DNA of 64,000 nt from Xanthomonas hortorum pv. pelargonii (GTDB lineage Bacteria > Pseudomonadota > Gammaproteobacteria > Xanthomonadales > Xanthomonadaceae), in the NCBI RefSeq assembly GCF_024499015.1, contig NZ_CP098604.1, positions 2,542,001-2,606,000 on the forward strand, given 5' to 3'. Positions 42,853-52,421 of the stretch are shown one piece after another. The notes under the pieces were generated by a model, which did not search any database, was not told the origin of the DNA, and saw nothing but the letters and a program-made list of their open reading frames with translations. Positions within the stretch are counted from its first letter, which is position 1. Every line of letters begins with the position of its first letter. The position numbers and the translations under genes are program-made.

Positions 42853-44988
42853 ATGCCCAGACTCACCTTGTTGGCCGCCGCGTGCGGCCTGTTCGCGACG
42901 AGCGCCGCGCCGCTCGCCCTGGCCGCCGACACGGCGCCGTCGTCTACACCGATCCAGCGCTTGCCCACCGTGCAGGTGGACGCCGCGCGCGTGCACGGGG
43001 TGGACGACTTCGACCTGCCGGCCTCCTTCACCGTGGTGGCGGCCGACGACGACAACCGCCGCGGCGCGCAGGTATCCGAGCTGCTCGATGGCATCCCCGG
43101 CCTGGTGGCGCGCGACCGCCAGAACTACGCGCAAGACACCCAGCTGTCGATCCGCGGCTTCGGCGCACGCTCCACCTTCGGCGTGCGCGGCGTGCGGCTG
43201 CTGGTGGACGGCATCCCGGCCAGCATGCCCGATGGCCAGGGCCAGCTCTCGCACTTCAACGTGCTGGGCGCCGAGCGGGTGGAAGTGCTGCGCGGGCCGT
43301 TCTCGGCGCTGTACGGCAACTCTTCGGGCGGGGTGCTGCAGCTGTGGAGTGCCGACGGCAAGCCGGGCGACCCGTGGCGGCTGCGTGCCACCTATGGCAG
43401 CAATGCCACCGTCAACGTGGGCGCGCAATTGCTCGGCCAGCAGGGCGCGGTGCACTACAGCCTGGCCGCCAATCACTTCGAAACCGACGGCTTCCGCGAC
43501 CATAGCCGCGCCAAACGCGATTCGGTCAACGCCAAGCTCGGCTTCGATCTGGCCGAGGGCCGCCGGCTGGACCTGGTGCTCAATTATCTGGACGCACCGG
43601 ATGCGCAGGACCCACTCGGGCTGACCCGCGCCCAGTTCAATGCCGACCCGGCCCAGGCCACGGCGGTGGCCACCCAGTTCAATACCCGCAAATCGGTGCG
43701 CCAATCGCAGGCCGGGGCGATCTTGACCCAGCAGTTCGACAGCCAGACGCTGCGGCTGATGGCCTACGGCGGGCAGCGCAGCGTGGAGCAGTATCTGGCG
43801 ATCCCGGTGGCGGTGCAGCGCAATCCGCTGCATTCGGGTGGGCTGATCGATCTGGACAGCAATTACGAAGGTGCCGATGCACGTTGGGCCTGGCAGGGCG
43901 ACGCGTTGGGCCGGCCGCTGCAGCTGACCGTGGGCGCCAATGTCGATCGCCAGCGTCAGCACCGCACCGGTTACGAAAATTTTGTTGGTGACACGCTCGG
44001 CGCCAAAGGCGCACTGCGCCGCAATCAGCGTGACCAGGTCGAGAACGTGGATCAGTTCGCGCAGCTGTGGTGGCAGTGGAGCGACCGCTGGTCGGCACTG
44101 CTGGGCGTGCGCCATAGCGAGGTGCGCTTCGACTCGGACGACCATTACATCGTCGGCCGCAATCCCGACGACAGCGGCCAGCGCGATTATTCGGCAACCA
44201 CGCCGGTGGCTGGCATCGTGTTCCGTGCTGCCGAGGATCTGCGTTTCTACGCCTCGGTGGGACGCGGTTTCGAAACGCCCACCTTCAACGAGTTGGGTTA
44301 TCGCAACGACGGCGGCGCCGGCCTGGCGCTGGATCTGGGCGCGGCGACAAGCCGCAACTATGAAGTCGGCAGCAAGTGGCGCGCGCAAAGCGGTGCAGCG
44401 GTGGAGTTCGCGCTGTTCCGCGCCGACACCGATAACGAACTGGCAGTGGCCAGCAACACCAACGGGCGCAGCACCTTTCGCAACATCGGCGCCACCCGCC
44501 GCCAGGGCGCGGAGCTGAGCTGGAATCAACCGGTGGGCGACACCCAGCAAGTGCAGCTGGCCTATACCTTCGTCGATGCCACCGTGCGCGATGGCTATCT
44601 CACCTGCGCCAGCAGCGGCTGCGCCACACCCACCGCGCCAGTGGCAAGCGGCGCGCGCCTGCCGGGCGTGCCGCGTCAACAATTGTTCGCACGCTGGCAG
44701 TGGCAGCCGATGCAATGGCAGTTCGCCGCCGAAACGGTGGCCTCCGACGCCACCGTGGTCAACGACCTGGCTACCGAACGCGCACCGGGCTATGCGCTGG
44801 TCAATCTGGAAGCCTCCAGGCGCTGGACCACCACGCTGGGCGGGCTGCGCACGTTCGCACGCATCGACAATGTGCTGGACCGGCAATATGTGGGTTCGGT
44901 GATCGTCAACGACGGCAACGGGCGCTATTACGAGCCGGGCCCGGATCGCACGTATACGGTGGGGCTGCAGTGGGATTTCGGCGGCTGA
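42853..44988 (+). CDS. TonB-dependent outer-membrane receptor
   Basis: 711 residues from MPRLTLLAAACGLFATSAAP, a signal peptide. Plug domain (ELLDGIPGLVARDRQNYAQD, STFGVRGVRLLVDGIPASMP, LGAERVEVLRGPFSALYGNS) and a 22-strand barrel ending in the Phe-containing last strand TYTVGLQWDFGG. It belongs to the ferric-siderophore/vitamin receptor group; the ligand is not evident. It lies divergent from the aminotransferase with a shared promoter region of about 155 bases. A TonB box was not clearly identified near the mature N-terminus. A neighbouring TonB-ExbBD is not in this window. Confidence 0.9.
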   Translation: MPRLTLLAAACGLFATSAAPLALAADTAPSSTPIQRLPTVQVDAARVHGVDDFDLPASFTVVAADDDNRRGAQVSELLDGIPGLVARDRQNYAQDTQLSIRGFGARSTFGVRGVRLLVDGIPASMPDGQGQLSHFNVLGAERVEVLRGPFSALYGNSSGGVLQLWSADGKPGDPWRLRATYGSNATVNVGAQLLGQQGAVHYSLAANHFETDGFRDHSRAKRDSVNAKLGFDLAEGRRLDLVLNYLDAPDAQDPLGLTRAQFNADPAQATAVATQFNTRKSVRQSQAGAILTQQFDSQTLRLMAYGGQRSVEQYLAIPVAVQRNPLHSGGLIDLDSNYEGADARWAWQGDALGRPLQLTVGANVDRQRQHRTGYENFVGDTLGAKGALRRNQRDQVENVDQFAQLWWQWSDRWSALLGVRHSEVRFDSDDHYIVGRNPDDSGQRDYSATTPVAGIVFRAAEDLRFYASVGRGFETPTFNELGYRNDGGAGLALDLGAATSRNYEVGSKWRAQSGAAVEFALFRADTDNELAVASNTNGRSTFRNIGATRRQGAELSWNQPVGDTQQVQLAYTFVDATVRDGYLTCASSGCATPTAPVASGARLPGVPRQQLFARWQWQPMQWQFAAETVASDATVVNDLATERAPGYALVNLEASRRWTTTLGGLRTFARIDNVLDRQYVGSVIVNDGNGRYYEPGPDRTYTVGLQWDFGG

Positions 44989-45030
44989 GCAGGCCGCAGG
45001 CGGCGCGCGTCCAACAACGCGCCGCTGCCC

Positions 45031-45060
45031 CGTAGGAGCGCACCCGGGCGCGACGAAGCC
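45031..45060. repeat. REP-like GTAGGAGCGC repeat
   Basis: CGTAGGAGCGCACCCGGGCGC followed by GACGAAGCC, with the GCGC pair able to form a small stem. The same opening word is seen at 27.47 kb. It lies just past the TonB receptor stop. Confidence 0.5.
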
Positions 45061-45136
45061 TTCCCGATAACACGCGCGTCGCCAAGCAACGGCCACAGCA
45101 GCGCAATTGCATCTCCAACACCACCCCAGGCCCCAC

Positions 45137-45436
45137 ATGATCGTCATCGATCACGCCCCCGCAGACTGGTTTCTCCTGCGCGAGGACAACCGCTACTGGC
45201 TGGACATCAACTGCACAATCTCGGCCACCGGCTTCTCGCTCCTGCTGGCATTGAACGCAACCGAGCAGGCCGATGTGCTGGCAGACGGGCATGCCGCCTG
45301 CGCACGGCTGGCCGCGCAGGTGCAATGGCGGCCGCACGACTTTGCCGCGCGTGATGTCAGCGCCAGTCACGGTGCGCAGGTCACCGCGGCCGTGCAGGCG
45401 TGGCGCGCGGCAGACACCGGCACCACTCGCGCATGA
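45137..45436 (+). CDS. Hypothetical protein, about 99 residues
   Basis: From MIVIDHAPADWFLLREDNRY, with WLDINCTISATGFSLLLALN and a C-terminal helical region. I do not recognise a family. The start at 45137 was chosen because residues before it read through the REP-like stretch. It has no signal peptide and one central hydrophobic stretch (FSLLLALNATEQADVLA) that is not clearly transmembrane. It may be a small regulatory or accessory protein. It sits alone between the TonB receptor and the cupin gene, both on the same strand. Confidence 0.6.
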   Translation: MIVIDHAPADWFLLREDNRYWLDINCTISATGFSLLLALNATEQADVLADGHAACARLAAQVQWRPHDFAARDVSASHGAQVTAAVQAWRAADTGTTRA

Positions 45437-45563
45437 GCGCGCATCGCGCCGGGCAAACCGCTCGCGCTGTTTGCCGCGCGTCGCTCCAAGGCGTTGCGTT
45501 GATGCAGCGGTGACTGCCGGCAATGCGATGCACTAAGCTTGCAAGCGCATTCACCGCACAAGG

Positions 45564-45944
45564 ATGTTTCCGTTGAACACGCGCTACGCCCCGATCGATT
45601 TCAGCGACAAGCTCGCCATGCTGTCGCAGCACTGGTCGCCACGTGTGGTGGCGGAAATGAACGACTACCAGTTCAAGCTGGTCAAGCTGCAAGGCGCCTT
45701 CGTGTGGCATCAGCATGCGGACACGGACGAGGTGTTTATCGTGCTGGACGGCAACATGTCGATCGAATTTCGCGATGGTGTGGTGGCGCTGTCGGCCGGG
45801 CAGATGCATGTGGTGCCCAAGGGTGTCGAACACCGGCCGGTGGCGGAGCAGGAATGCAGCGTGTTGCTGGTCGAGCCGCGCGGCGTGGTCAACACCGGTG
45901 AGGCGGGTGGTGCGTACACGGCTGACAACGACGTCTGGATTTGA
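45564..45944 (+). CDS. Cupin-domain protein
   Basis: 126 residues. A cupin_2 barrel: [20 protein letters not shown] is motif 1 (His-x-His, Glu) and [16 protein letters not shown] is motif 2 (Pro, His). These positions would bind a metal ion such as Fe or Mn. Such small cytoplasmic cupins act as sugar epimerases, dioxygenases or storage proteins; the substrate is unknown. The start ATG at 45564 has AAGGA close upstream. It is followed by the A9 repeat, with the word AGAGCGGCTGATCTG at its edge. Confidence 0.88.
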   Translation: MFPLNTRYAPIDFSDKLAMLSQHWSPRVVAEMNDYQFKLVKLQGAFVWHQHADTDEVFIVLDGNMSIEFRDGVVALSAGQMHVVPKGVEHRPVAEQECSVLLVEPRGVVNTGEAGGAYTADNDVWI

Positions 45945-46004
45945 TTGTTGTGCGGTGCGTGCGTGCGGGTGCAGAGCGGCTGATCTGGGGGTTAGTTGCA
46001 GGGC

Positions 46005-46106
46005 CCTTGCCCGCCCACCGTCGCGGGACACGCCGCAAGTACGTCCGTGTAGGCTCTTACGCGGCATCCATGCCGCGTAAGGTCCCGCGACGGTGGGCGG
46101 GCAAGG
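46005..46106 (+). repeat. Palindromic element, type A (copy A9)
   Basis: The arms are CCTTGCCCGCCCACCGTCGC and GCGACGGTGGGCGGGCAAGG, perfectly paired, with an intact inner hairpin and the ACGCCGCAAG insert. It has no B partner nearby. It lies between the cupin gene and the small secreted protein. Confidence 0.92.
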
Positions 46107-46312
46107 ACCTGTCGACATGGTCGGTGTGCTTGGTTGTGAGTAGTGCATGCCAGTAAGTTGCAGGGCACGCAACCAACTTTGCATGACACCTATCATCGCA
46201 GCCACTGAGTGGCACAACGTCGTCATACATGACATCGCCGCAGTGCCTGCGGCTAGCCGGTTGTGAGGTGCGTGCTACGCTCGGTCTTCTCACACAATGC
46301 ATGGAGCACGTG

Positions 46313-46792
46313 ATGAAGTTCTTGGCAGCAATGTTGATTGTGGTGTTTTGCACGAACAGCCTGTTGGGCAGTGCAGCCACGCATGCGGAACAGGGCGATT
46401 TGCGTGTGACGCGCAGCTATCCTGCAAATAGTCCGGCGGTGGCGCAAGTGCATCGCTGGTTGCTGGAGCAGCCGTCCAGGCTAAAGCCTCCGGCAAGCGC
46501 TGCCGCATTAGGCCAGGTGCGGACCAGCTACTTCACGCATGCGCCAGGAGCGGATCGGCGCACGGATCTGACCAGCACAGAGGTTGCCTTCCCTGTGCGT
46601 GGGCATAGCGGCGATGAGGTCGGCATCGATGCGTGTGGCGCCGGCATTCGCTATCAGTGGAAGTACCGATGGATGTCGTCGTCGGCAAATGCCGGTTGGC
46701 GATTGCTGGATTACCAATTCAAGCAGGTGCAAGACTGTGATGCCGCCATGGCGGATCCCGGGTTCGTCAAGCCGGCCGCACCGCGCAGCTGA
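46313..46792 (+). CDS. Small secreted protein of unknown function
   Basis: 159 residues with a signal peptide (MKFLAAMLIVVFCTNSLLGS). The mature part has AQVHRWLLEQPSRLKPPASA and IRYQWKYRWMSSSANAGWRL with an aromatic-rich C-terminal half (WRLLDYQFKQVQDCD). Two cysteines remain that could form a disulfide. I do not recognise the family. The start at 46313 follows GGAG with short spacing. Probably periplasmic. Neighbouring genes suggest no role. Confidence 0.65.
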   Translation: MKFLAAMLIVVFCTNSLLGSAATHAEQGDLRVTRSYPANSPAVAQVHRWLLEQPSRLKPPASAAALGQVRTSYFTHAPGADRRTDLTSTEVAFPVRGHSGDEVGIDACGAGIRYQWKYRWMSSSANAGWRLLDYQFKQVQDCDAAMADPGFVKPAAPRS

Positions 46793-47028
46793 GGTGAGCG
46801 TGTATAGCGCTTGCGGTCCATCGTGTCGCACGTTGCGGGTGCTACACGCAGCAAGCCTGGCACTAGTTATCTGTGTGCACGCAATGATGCGCTGCAGCGC
46901 ACTTTCCACAGCTGCGTACGAAAAAACGGCTGCGCCGCAATGACGCAGCGCAACAGCGCATGACATGACATTGCGCTAGCACTTGCGCGGGTATACACGT
47001 TCGCATCGGACCATCGCAGCAGGAGACC

Positions 47029-48561
47029 ATGATGAATGCGCTTCCCTCCACCAAGCCGTTGAATACCGACCCGACCTCGATTTTCAAACCGCGCTACGAC
47101 AACTTTATCGGCGGTGCGTGGGTGGCGCCGGCGAGCGGCCAGTACTTCGACAACACTACGCCGATTAGCGGCAAGGTGTTCACCTCGATCGCGCGCTCCA
47201 ACGCGCAGGACATCGAAGCGGCGCTGGATGCGGCGCATGCGGCCAAGGAGGCATGGGGCAAGACCTCCAGCACCGACCGCGCCAACGTGTTGCTCAAGAT
47301 CGCCGACCGCATCGAGCAGAATCTGGAACTGCTCGCCTATGCCGAGACCTGGGACAACGGCAAGCCGGTGCGCGAAACGCTCAATGCCGATGTGCCGTTG
47401 TGCGTGGATCACTTCCGCTATTTCGCCGGCGCCATTCGCGCGCAGGAAGGCGGCATTTCCGAGATCGACAGCGACACCATTGCCTATCACTTCCACGAAC
47501 CGTTGGGCGTGGTCGGGCAGATCATTCCGTGGAATTTTCCGCTGCTGATGGCGTGCTGGAAACTGGCGCCCGCCCTGGCCGCCGGCAACTGCGTGGTGAT
47601 GAAGCCGGCCGAGCAGACCCCGGCGTCGATCCTGGTGTTGATGGAAGTGATCGGCGACCTGCTGCCGCCGGGCGTGCTCAACGTGGTCAACGGCTTCGGT
47701 CTGGAAGCGGGCAAGCCGCTGGCTAGCAATCCGCGCATCGCCAAGATCGCCTTCACCGGCGAAACCACTACCGGCCGGCTGATCATGCAGTACGCCAGCC
47801 AGAACCTGATCCCTGTGACGCTGGAGCTGGGTGGCAAATCGCCGAACATTTTCTTCGCCGATGTGATGGCCGAAGACGACGATTTTCTCGACAAGGCGGT
47901 GGAAGGCTTCGTGCTGTTTGCCTTCAACCAGGGCGAGGTGTGTACCTGCCCCTCGCGCGCGCTGATCCAGGAATCGATCTACGACAAGTTCATGGAAAAA
48001 GCGCTCGCACGTGTGGCCGCGATCAAGCAAGGCAACCCACTCGATCCCAACACCATGGTCGGCGCGCAGGCTTCCAGCGAGCAGCTGGAAAAGATTCTGG
48101 CCTACATCGATATCGGCAGACAGGAAGGCGCCGAAGTGTTGATCGGTGGCGAGCGCAACACGCTCGATGGCGAGTTGGCCGGCGGCTTTTACGTCAAGCC
48201 GACCGTGTTCAAGGGCCACAACAAGATGCGCGTGTTCCAGGAGGAGATCTTCGGCCCGGTGGTGTCGGTGACCACCTTCAAGGACGAGGCCGAGGCGCTG
48301 GCGATCGCCAACGACACGCTCTACGGCCTGGGCGCCGGTGTGTGGAGTCGCGATGCCTCACGCCTGTACCGCATGGGCCGCGCGATCCAGGCCGGGCGCG
48401 TGTGGACCAACTGCTACCACGCCTATCCGGCGCATGCCGCGTTCGGCGGTTACAAGCAGTCGGGCATCGGCCGCGAGAATCACAAGATGATGCTCGACCA
48501 TTATCAGCAGACCAAGAACCTGCTGGTGAGCTATTCGCCGAAGGCGCTTCGGCTTTTCTGA
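47029..48561 (+). CDS. NAD-dependent aldehyde dehydrogenase (ExaC/AldA type)
   Basis: 510 residues from [15 protein letters not shown] (AGGAG five bases upstream). It has the NAD site [20 protein letters not shown], catalytic Glu in [16 protein letters not shown] and catalytic Cys in [16 protein letters not shown]; the C-terminus includes [20 protein letters not shown]. It closely resembles the acetaldehyde/aldehyde dehydrogenases encoded beside DUF779, and here DUF779 lies 2.1 kb downstream with a foreign-looking segment between. It oxidises aldehydes to acids with NAD+ in the cytoplasm. Confidence 0.93.
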   Translation: MMNALPSTKPLNTDPTSIFKPRYDNFIGGAWVAPASGQYFDNTTPISGKVFTSIARSNAQDIEAALDAAHAAKEAWGKTSSTDRANVLLKIADRIEQNLELLAYAETWDNGKPVRETLNADVPLCVDHFRYFAGAIRAQEGGISEIDSDTIAYHFHEPLGVVGQIIPWNFPLLMACWKLAPALAAGNCVVMKPAEQTPASILVLMEVIGDLLPPGVLNVVNGFGLEAGKPLASNPRIAKIAFTGETTTGRLIMQYASQNLIPVTLELGGKSPNIFFADVMAEDDDFLDKAVEGFVLFAFNQGEVCTCPSRALIQESIYDKFMEKALARVAAIKQGNPLDPNTMVGAQASSEQLEKILAYIDIGRQEGAEVLIGGERNTLDGELAGGFYVKPTVFKGHNKMRVFQEEIFGPVVSVTTFKDEAEALAIANDTLYGLGAGVWSRDASRLYRMGRAIQAGRVWTNCYHAYPAHAAFGGYKQSGIGRENHKMMLDHYQQTKNLLVSYSPKALRLF

Positions 48562-48610
48562 GTGTTGTCATGGCAAGCGTGACCCAGGTTGCGCTTGCCG
48601 CACCATCAAC

Positions 48611-49159
<549 letters not shown>

Positions 49160-49170
<11 letters not shown>

Positions 49171-49188
49171 ATAAGTGTGCTTTAATGT
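49160..49188 (+). promoter_or_regulatory. Promoter of the rrf2-type gene
   Basis: TTGACA (49160-49165), 17 bases, then TAATGT (49183-49188): a near-consensus sigma-70 promoter, rare to see so cleanly in GC-rich DNA. It is partly formed by the tail of the LysR remnant. An approximate inverted pair GTGTGC / ACACAC flanks the -10 region and could be an operator for the Rrf2 protein itself. Confidence 0.65.
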
Positions 49189-49217
49189 TGGTTACACACA
49201 TTCACAAGCAGGCCGAC

Positions 49218-49664
49218 ATGCCCACCAGCACCCGCTTCGTCGTTGCGGTCCACATCCTGACGGCACTGGCCGTCAGCGATGGCAAACCGCTGCGCTCCGA
49301 AGATCTGGCGTACTCGGCCAATACCGGGCCGGTCGTGGTGCGCTCGTTGTTGTCGCGTCTGGCCGAGGCCGGCCTGACCCGCTCGCAGCTCGGGGCGGGC
49401 GGCGGCGCCCTGCTTGCCCGGCAGGCGAAGACGATACGGCTGCTGGACGTCTATCAGGCCGTCGAGGATACCGAGTTGTTTCCCACGCATCGAACGCCAC
49501 CCTGCGAGAATTGCGCAGTCGGCGGAAACATCCTCGAAGCGCTTGGCCCGCCGCTGGCGCGGGCACGCAAGGCGCTTGAAGCGGAGCTGGCAAAAACCAG
49601 TATTGCGTCGGTCGCAGCAGAGGTGGCGCGGCTTGGAAAGTTTTCGATCCCGCTGGTGTGGTGA
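49218..49664 (+). CDS. Rrf2-family transcriptional regulator
   Basis: 148 residues from MPTSTRFVVAVHILTALAVS. The winged helix-turn-helix of the Rrf2 family lies in LAYSANTGPVVVRSLLSRLA, followed by the wing ELGAGGGALLARQAKTI-like sequence and the dimerisation helix. Only two cysteines of the usual cluster region remain (PPCENCAVGG), unlike the three in IscR, so a [Fe-S] cofactor is uncertain. Rrf2 members of this YwnA-like kind often control a nearby oxidoreductase. Here that would be the F420-reductase-like gene 140 bases downstream. Confidence 0.85.
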   Translation: MPTSTRFVVAVHILTALAVSDGKPLRSEDLAYSANTGPVVVRSLLSRLAEAGLTRSQLGAGGGALLARQAKTIRLLDVYQAVEDTELFPTHRTPPCENCAVGGNILEALGPPLARARKALEAELAKTSIASVAAEVARLGKFSIPLVW

Positions 49665-49807
49665 AGTTTTCCCAATAAATGTAATAGAGTAAGTGACACA
49701 AGTTTATTAATGAGCTGTTTGTACGTTCGATGCCTCAACACCCGATCGGCCCATGTGGCGCCGGCGGCCGCTTGCTTTCAACCCCAACGTCTTATCAGGA
49801 GAACATC

Positions 49808-50452
49808 ATGAGTATCGGTATCATCGGTTCCGGCGCCCTCGGCTCCAACATTGCACGTTCGCTCGCCAAGCACGGAATTTCGGCCACCATTTCCAATAGC
49901 CGCGGCCCCGACTCGCTGGCAGCGCTGGTGCAGGAGCTGGGCCCGTCGATCACGGCGGGTACCACGGCGGAAGCGGCGAGTGCCGATATTGTCTTCGCGG
50001 CGATCCGCTGGAGCGATATCGAGAGCGTCCTGGGCAGCCTGCCGGCATGGAACGGCCGCATCGTGGTCGACGGCACCAATCCGGTCGAATTTCTGGACCC
50101 GAATTCGGAAGATGCGAAGGACCCCAGCAATCCGCTTGCCGCCTACGGCATCAAGGCGGTCGATCTGGGTGACAAGCATTCCAGCGAAGTGTTGAGCCAG
50201 TTCGTTCCGGGTGCACGCGTGGTCAAGGCATTCAACCATCTCGACGTCAACGTGCTGCCAGAGCCAGAGGTTGCCGGCGGCAAGCGTGTGCTGTTCTATT
50301 CGGGCGATGACGCAGATGCCAAGGCCGAGGTTCGCAAGATCATCGAGGCCGCCGGCTTCTTCGCGGCGGATCTGGGCTCGCTGGAGGTTGGCGGCCGGCT
50401 TGCCTCGTTGCCGTTCGGTGCATTGTCCACGCATAACTTCATCAAGATCTAA
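49808..50452 (+). CDS. NADPH-dependent F420 reductase-like / NAD(P)-binding protein
   Basis: 214 residues from MSIGIIGSGALGSNIARSLA, a Rossmann glycine loop (GSGALGSN) at the very N-terminus, with SADIVFAAIRWSDIESVLGS, NGRIVVDGTNPVEFLDP and VVKAFNHLDVNVLPEPE. This is the family of F420:NADP+ oxidoreductase-like proteins (PF03807). In bacteria without F420 they act as other NAD(P) reductases or as redox sensors. It follows the Rrf2 gene with AGGAG before the start; Rrf2 probably regulates it. The region between the Rrf2 stop and the start is AT-richer than the surroundings (AATAAATGTAATAGAGTAAG), suggesting a promoter. Confidence 0.88.
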   Translation: MSIGIIGSGALGSNIARSLAKHGISATISNSRGPDSLAALVQELGPSITAGTTAEAASADIVFAAIRWSDIESVLGSLPAWNGRIVVDGTNPVEFLDPNSEDAKDPSNPLAAYGIKAVDLGDKHSSEVLSQFVPGARVVKAFNHLDVNVLPEPEVAGGKRVLFYSGDDADAKAEVRKIIEAAGFFAADLGSLEVGGRLASLPFGALSTHNFIKI

Positions 50453-50679
50453 GCCCGCAACCTCTGATGAGGCGGCGCTTCATGCAGCGCCGCAGCGTGC
50501 CGCATCGGACAGCAGGCAGCTCCCCGCCACGACAGTTGTCCAATCGGCGCAGCCGCGTAGGTCGGGCTGCACCTTGCAGCACGGCCGCGTGACACTCTGC
50601 GGAGAACGCATGCGCGCAGCAGCGTGAGAGGCGTATCGTGCCTGACAGGGCGGCCTGATGCGGCTGCAGGAGGCCGACG

Positions 50680-51084
50680 ATGCACCACACCACGCAATCC
50701 ACCACGCAATCGGAGATGCCGCTGCAGGTCATGGCTACCTTGGCGGCGTTGCAGTTGATCGACACGCTGCGCGCACGGCATGGCGATGTGCTGTTCCATC
50801 AATCCGGCGGCTGCTGCGATGGGTCTTCGCCGATGTGCTTTCCGGTGGGCGACTTCATCGTCGGCGACCGCGATGTGCTGCTGGGCGAGATCGGCGGTGC
50901 GCCGTTCTATATCAGCGCCTCGCAGTTCGAGTACTGGAAGCACACCCAATTGATCATCGATGTGGTGCCGGGGCGCGGCGGCATGTTCTCGCTGGAAAAC
51001 GGCGAGGGCGTGCGCTTTCTGGTGCGCTCGCGTCTGTTTGCCGATGACGAGTTCGCCCGACTGCAGCAGGCAGGTCGGGCGTAG
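50680..51084 (+). CDS. DUF779-family protein
   Basis: 134 residues. The DUF779 core is VLFHQSGGCCDGSSPMCFPV, with Cys-Cys and Cys probably coordinating metal, and LGEIGGAPFYISASQFEYWK, followed by LIIDVVPGRGGMFSLENGEG. DUF779 genes are typically beside ExaC-type aldehyde dehydrogenases and may help to mature or protect the enzyme. The aldehyde dehydrogenase in this window lies 2.1 kb upstream, separated by an inserted segment. The start could be at 50680 or one of the following Met codons (MPLQVMATLAALQ). Confidence 0.87.
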   Translation: MHHTTQSTTQSEMPLQVMATLAALQLIDTLRARHGDVLFHQSGGCCDGSSPMCFPVGDFIVGDRDVLLGEIGGAPFYISASQFEYWKHTQLIIDVVPGRGGMFSLENGEGVRFLVRSRLFADDEFARLQQAGRA

Positions 51085-51134
51085 GGCTGCTCTGCGCGGC
51101 TGGCATGCCTGCGCGTTGTTTCAGCTAAGTGTAT

Positions 51135-51314
51135 TCAGCGGTCTGTCGCGGCCGATGGAGCAGTGCCCGGCTTCTTGGCCGGGGTGTCGCCATCGGCCGG
51201 AATCAGCTTGTCTGGCGCATCGCCTGCACCGCGGTCTTCGTAATGTTCGGCATCGCGCTTGCCGTGCTGTTCGCCGGGGTGGGTCGGTTGCTCGCGCAGT
51301 GGGTCGCGGGACAT
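51135..51314 (-). CDS. Small hydrophilic protein
   Basis: 59 residues from MSRDPLREQPTHPGEQHGKR, followed by DAEHYEDRGAGDAPDKLIPA and a Lys/Pro/Ala-rich tail. It is very hydrophilic and probably disordered. Xanthomonads have many such short stress-type proteins. The start at 51314 has AGGAGAAC in front. It is divergent from Ku with 150 bases between, and its end is close to the DUF779 gene tail, but no role can be inferred. Confidence 0.6.
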   Translation of the reverse strand: MSRDPLREQPTHPGEQHGKRDAEHYEDRGAGDAPDKLIPADGDTPAKKPGTAPSAATDR

Positions 51315-51465
51315 GGTGTTCTCCTGAGCTTTGCAGATGGGTACGCAGTTCACCGCGCGCGGGGTGAAGAGCATGCAGTCGCGCCATGCGGATGTCTCAC
51401 GCATGGATCACGGCGCCAGCGTTACAGCTATGTGCTACCCCAACAGCACCCGGAGTCACACGCCG

Positions 51466-52413
51466 ATGGCACGACCGATCTGGACCGGAACCCTCTCGTT
51501 CGGCTTGCTCAATGTGCCGGTGTCGCTGATGTCGGGCGAGCGCAAGGTGGATCTGCATTTCCGCATGCTCGATTCGCGCGACAAGAAGCCGATCCGCTTC
51601 GAGCGCGTCAATGCCGACACCGGCGACGAGGTGCCGTGGAAGGAGATCGTCAAGGCGTTCGAGTACGACAAGGGCAGCTATGTGATTGTGGAGGAGCAGG
51701 ACATCCGCTCCGCCTCGCCGGAAAGTCACGAGACGGTAGAGGTGGAGACCTTTGTCGACGCCGCCGACATCGACCCGCGCTATTTCGAAAAGCCCTACAT
51801 CCTGGTGCCCGGCAAGAAAGCCGAGAAAGGCTATGTGCTGCTGCGCGAAGCGCTGCGCGACACCGGCAAGGTGGGCATCGCCAAAGTGGTGATCCGCACG
51901 CGCGAATATCTGGCCGCGGTGATGCCGCAGGGCGATGCGTTGATTCTGCTGCTGCTGCGCTACCAGCAGGAAGTGGTGGACCCGCAGGACTTCAAGCTGC
52001 CGGCCGGCGCGGTGGGCGAATACCGCATCACGCCCAAGGAACAGGAGATGGCCAGGCAACTGATCGAGTCGATGTCCGGCACCTGGCAGCCGGAGGATTA
52101 CCACGACGAATTCCGCGGCAAGCTGGAGCAGCTGCTGCGCAAGCGCATCCAGGAAAAGGGCGGTACCACCAAGGTGGATATCGAGCCGCCGCAGCACGAA
52201 GACGCCACCACCAACGTGGTCGATTTCATGTCGCTGCTGCAGAAGAGCCTGCAAGCCAATACACGCACGCCGGCCAAGAAAAGCAGTGCGCCGGCAGCGC
52301 CTGCCAAGAAAACCGCAACCAAGAAGGTGGCCAAGAAGGCCACCAAAAAGACCGCGAGCAAGCCGACCAAAACAGCGGCCGCGAAAGCGCCCCCGCGCCG
52401 CAAGGCCGGATAG
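51466..52413 (+). CDS. ku: Ku protein, bacterial non-homologous end joining
   Basis: 315 residues from MARPIWTGTLSFGLLNVPVS, the conserved N-terminus of bacterial Ku. The beta-barrel core includes RFERVNADTGDEVPWKEIVK, GSYVIVEEQDIRSASPES and RYFEKPYILVPGKKAEKGYV. The C-terminus is a lysine/alanine-rich tail (TKKVAKKATKKTASKPTKT), typical for DNA binding by Ku in Proteobacteria. It binds DNA double-strand ends as a homodimer ring and recruits LigD. It lies eight bases before the ligD start, so both form one operon. The start is placed at 51466. Confidence 0.96.
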   Translation: MARPIWTGTLSFGLLNVPVSLMSGERKVDLHFRMLDSRDKKPIRFERVNADTGDEVPWKEIVKAFEYDKGSYVIVEEQDIRSASPESHETVEVETFVDAADIDPRYFEKPYILVPGKKAEKGYVLLREALRDTGKVGIAKVVIRTREYLAAVMPQGDALILLLLRYQQEVVDPQDFKLPAGAVGEYRITPKEQEMARQLIESMSGTWQPEDYHDEFRGKLEQLLRKRIQEKGGTTKVDIEPPQHEDATTNVVDFMSLLQKSLQANTRTPAKKSSAPAAPAKKTATKKVAKKATKKTASKPTKTAAAKAPPRRKAG

Positions 52414-52421
52414 GCCAGCCC

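Noticed and set aside
41494..45147. Very long minus-strand frame of 1217 codons ending in the aminotransferase
   Set aside because: Only the last 400 codons match a protein; the upstream part is antisense to the TonB receptor and is low-complexity in composition.
51129..52421. Upstream extension of the ligD frame through the ku gene
   Set aside because: The frame is open but is out of register with Ku and has no LigD homology before MSLHDYNAK at 52422.
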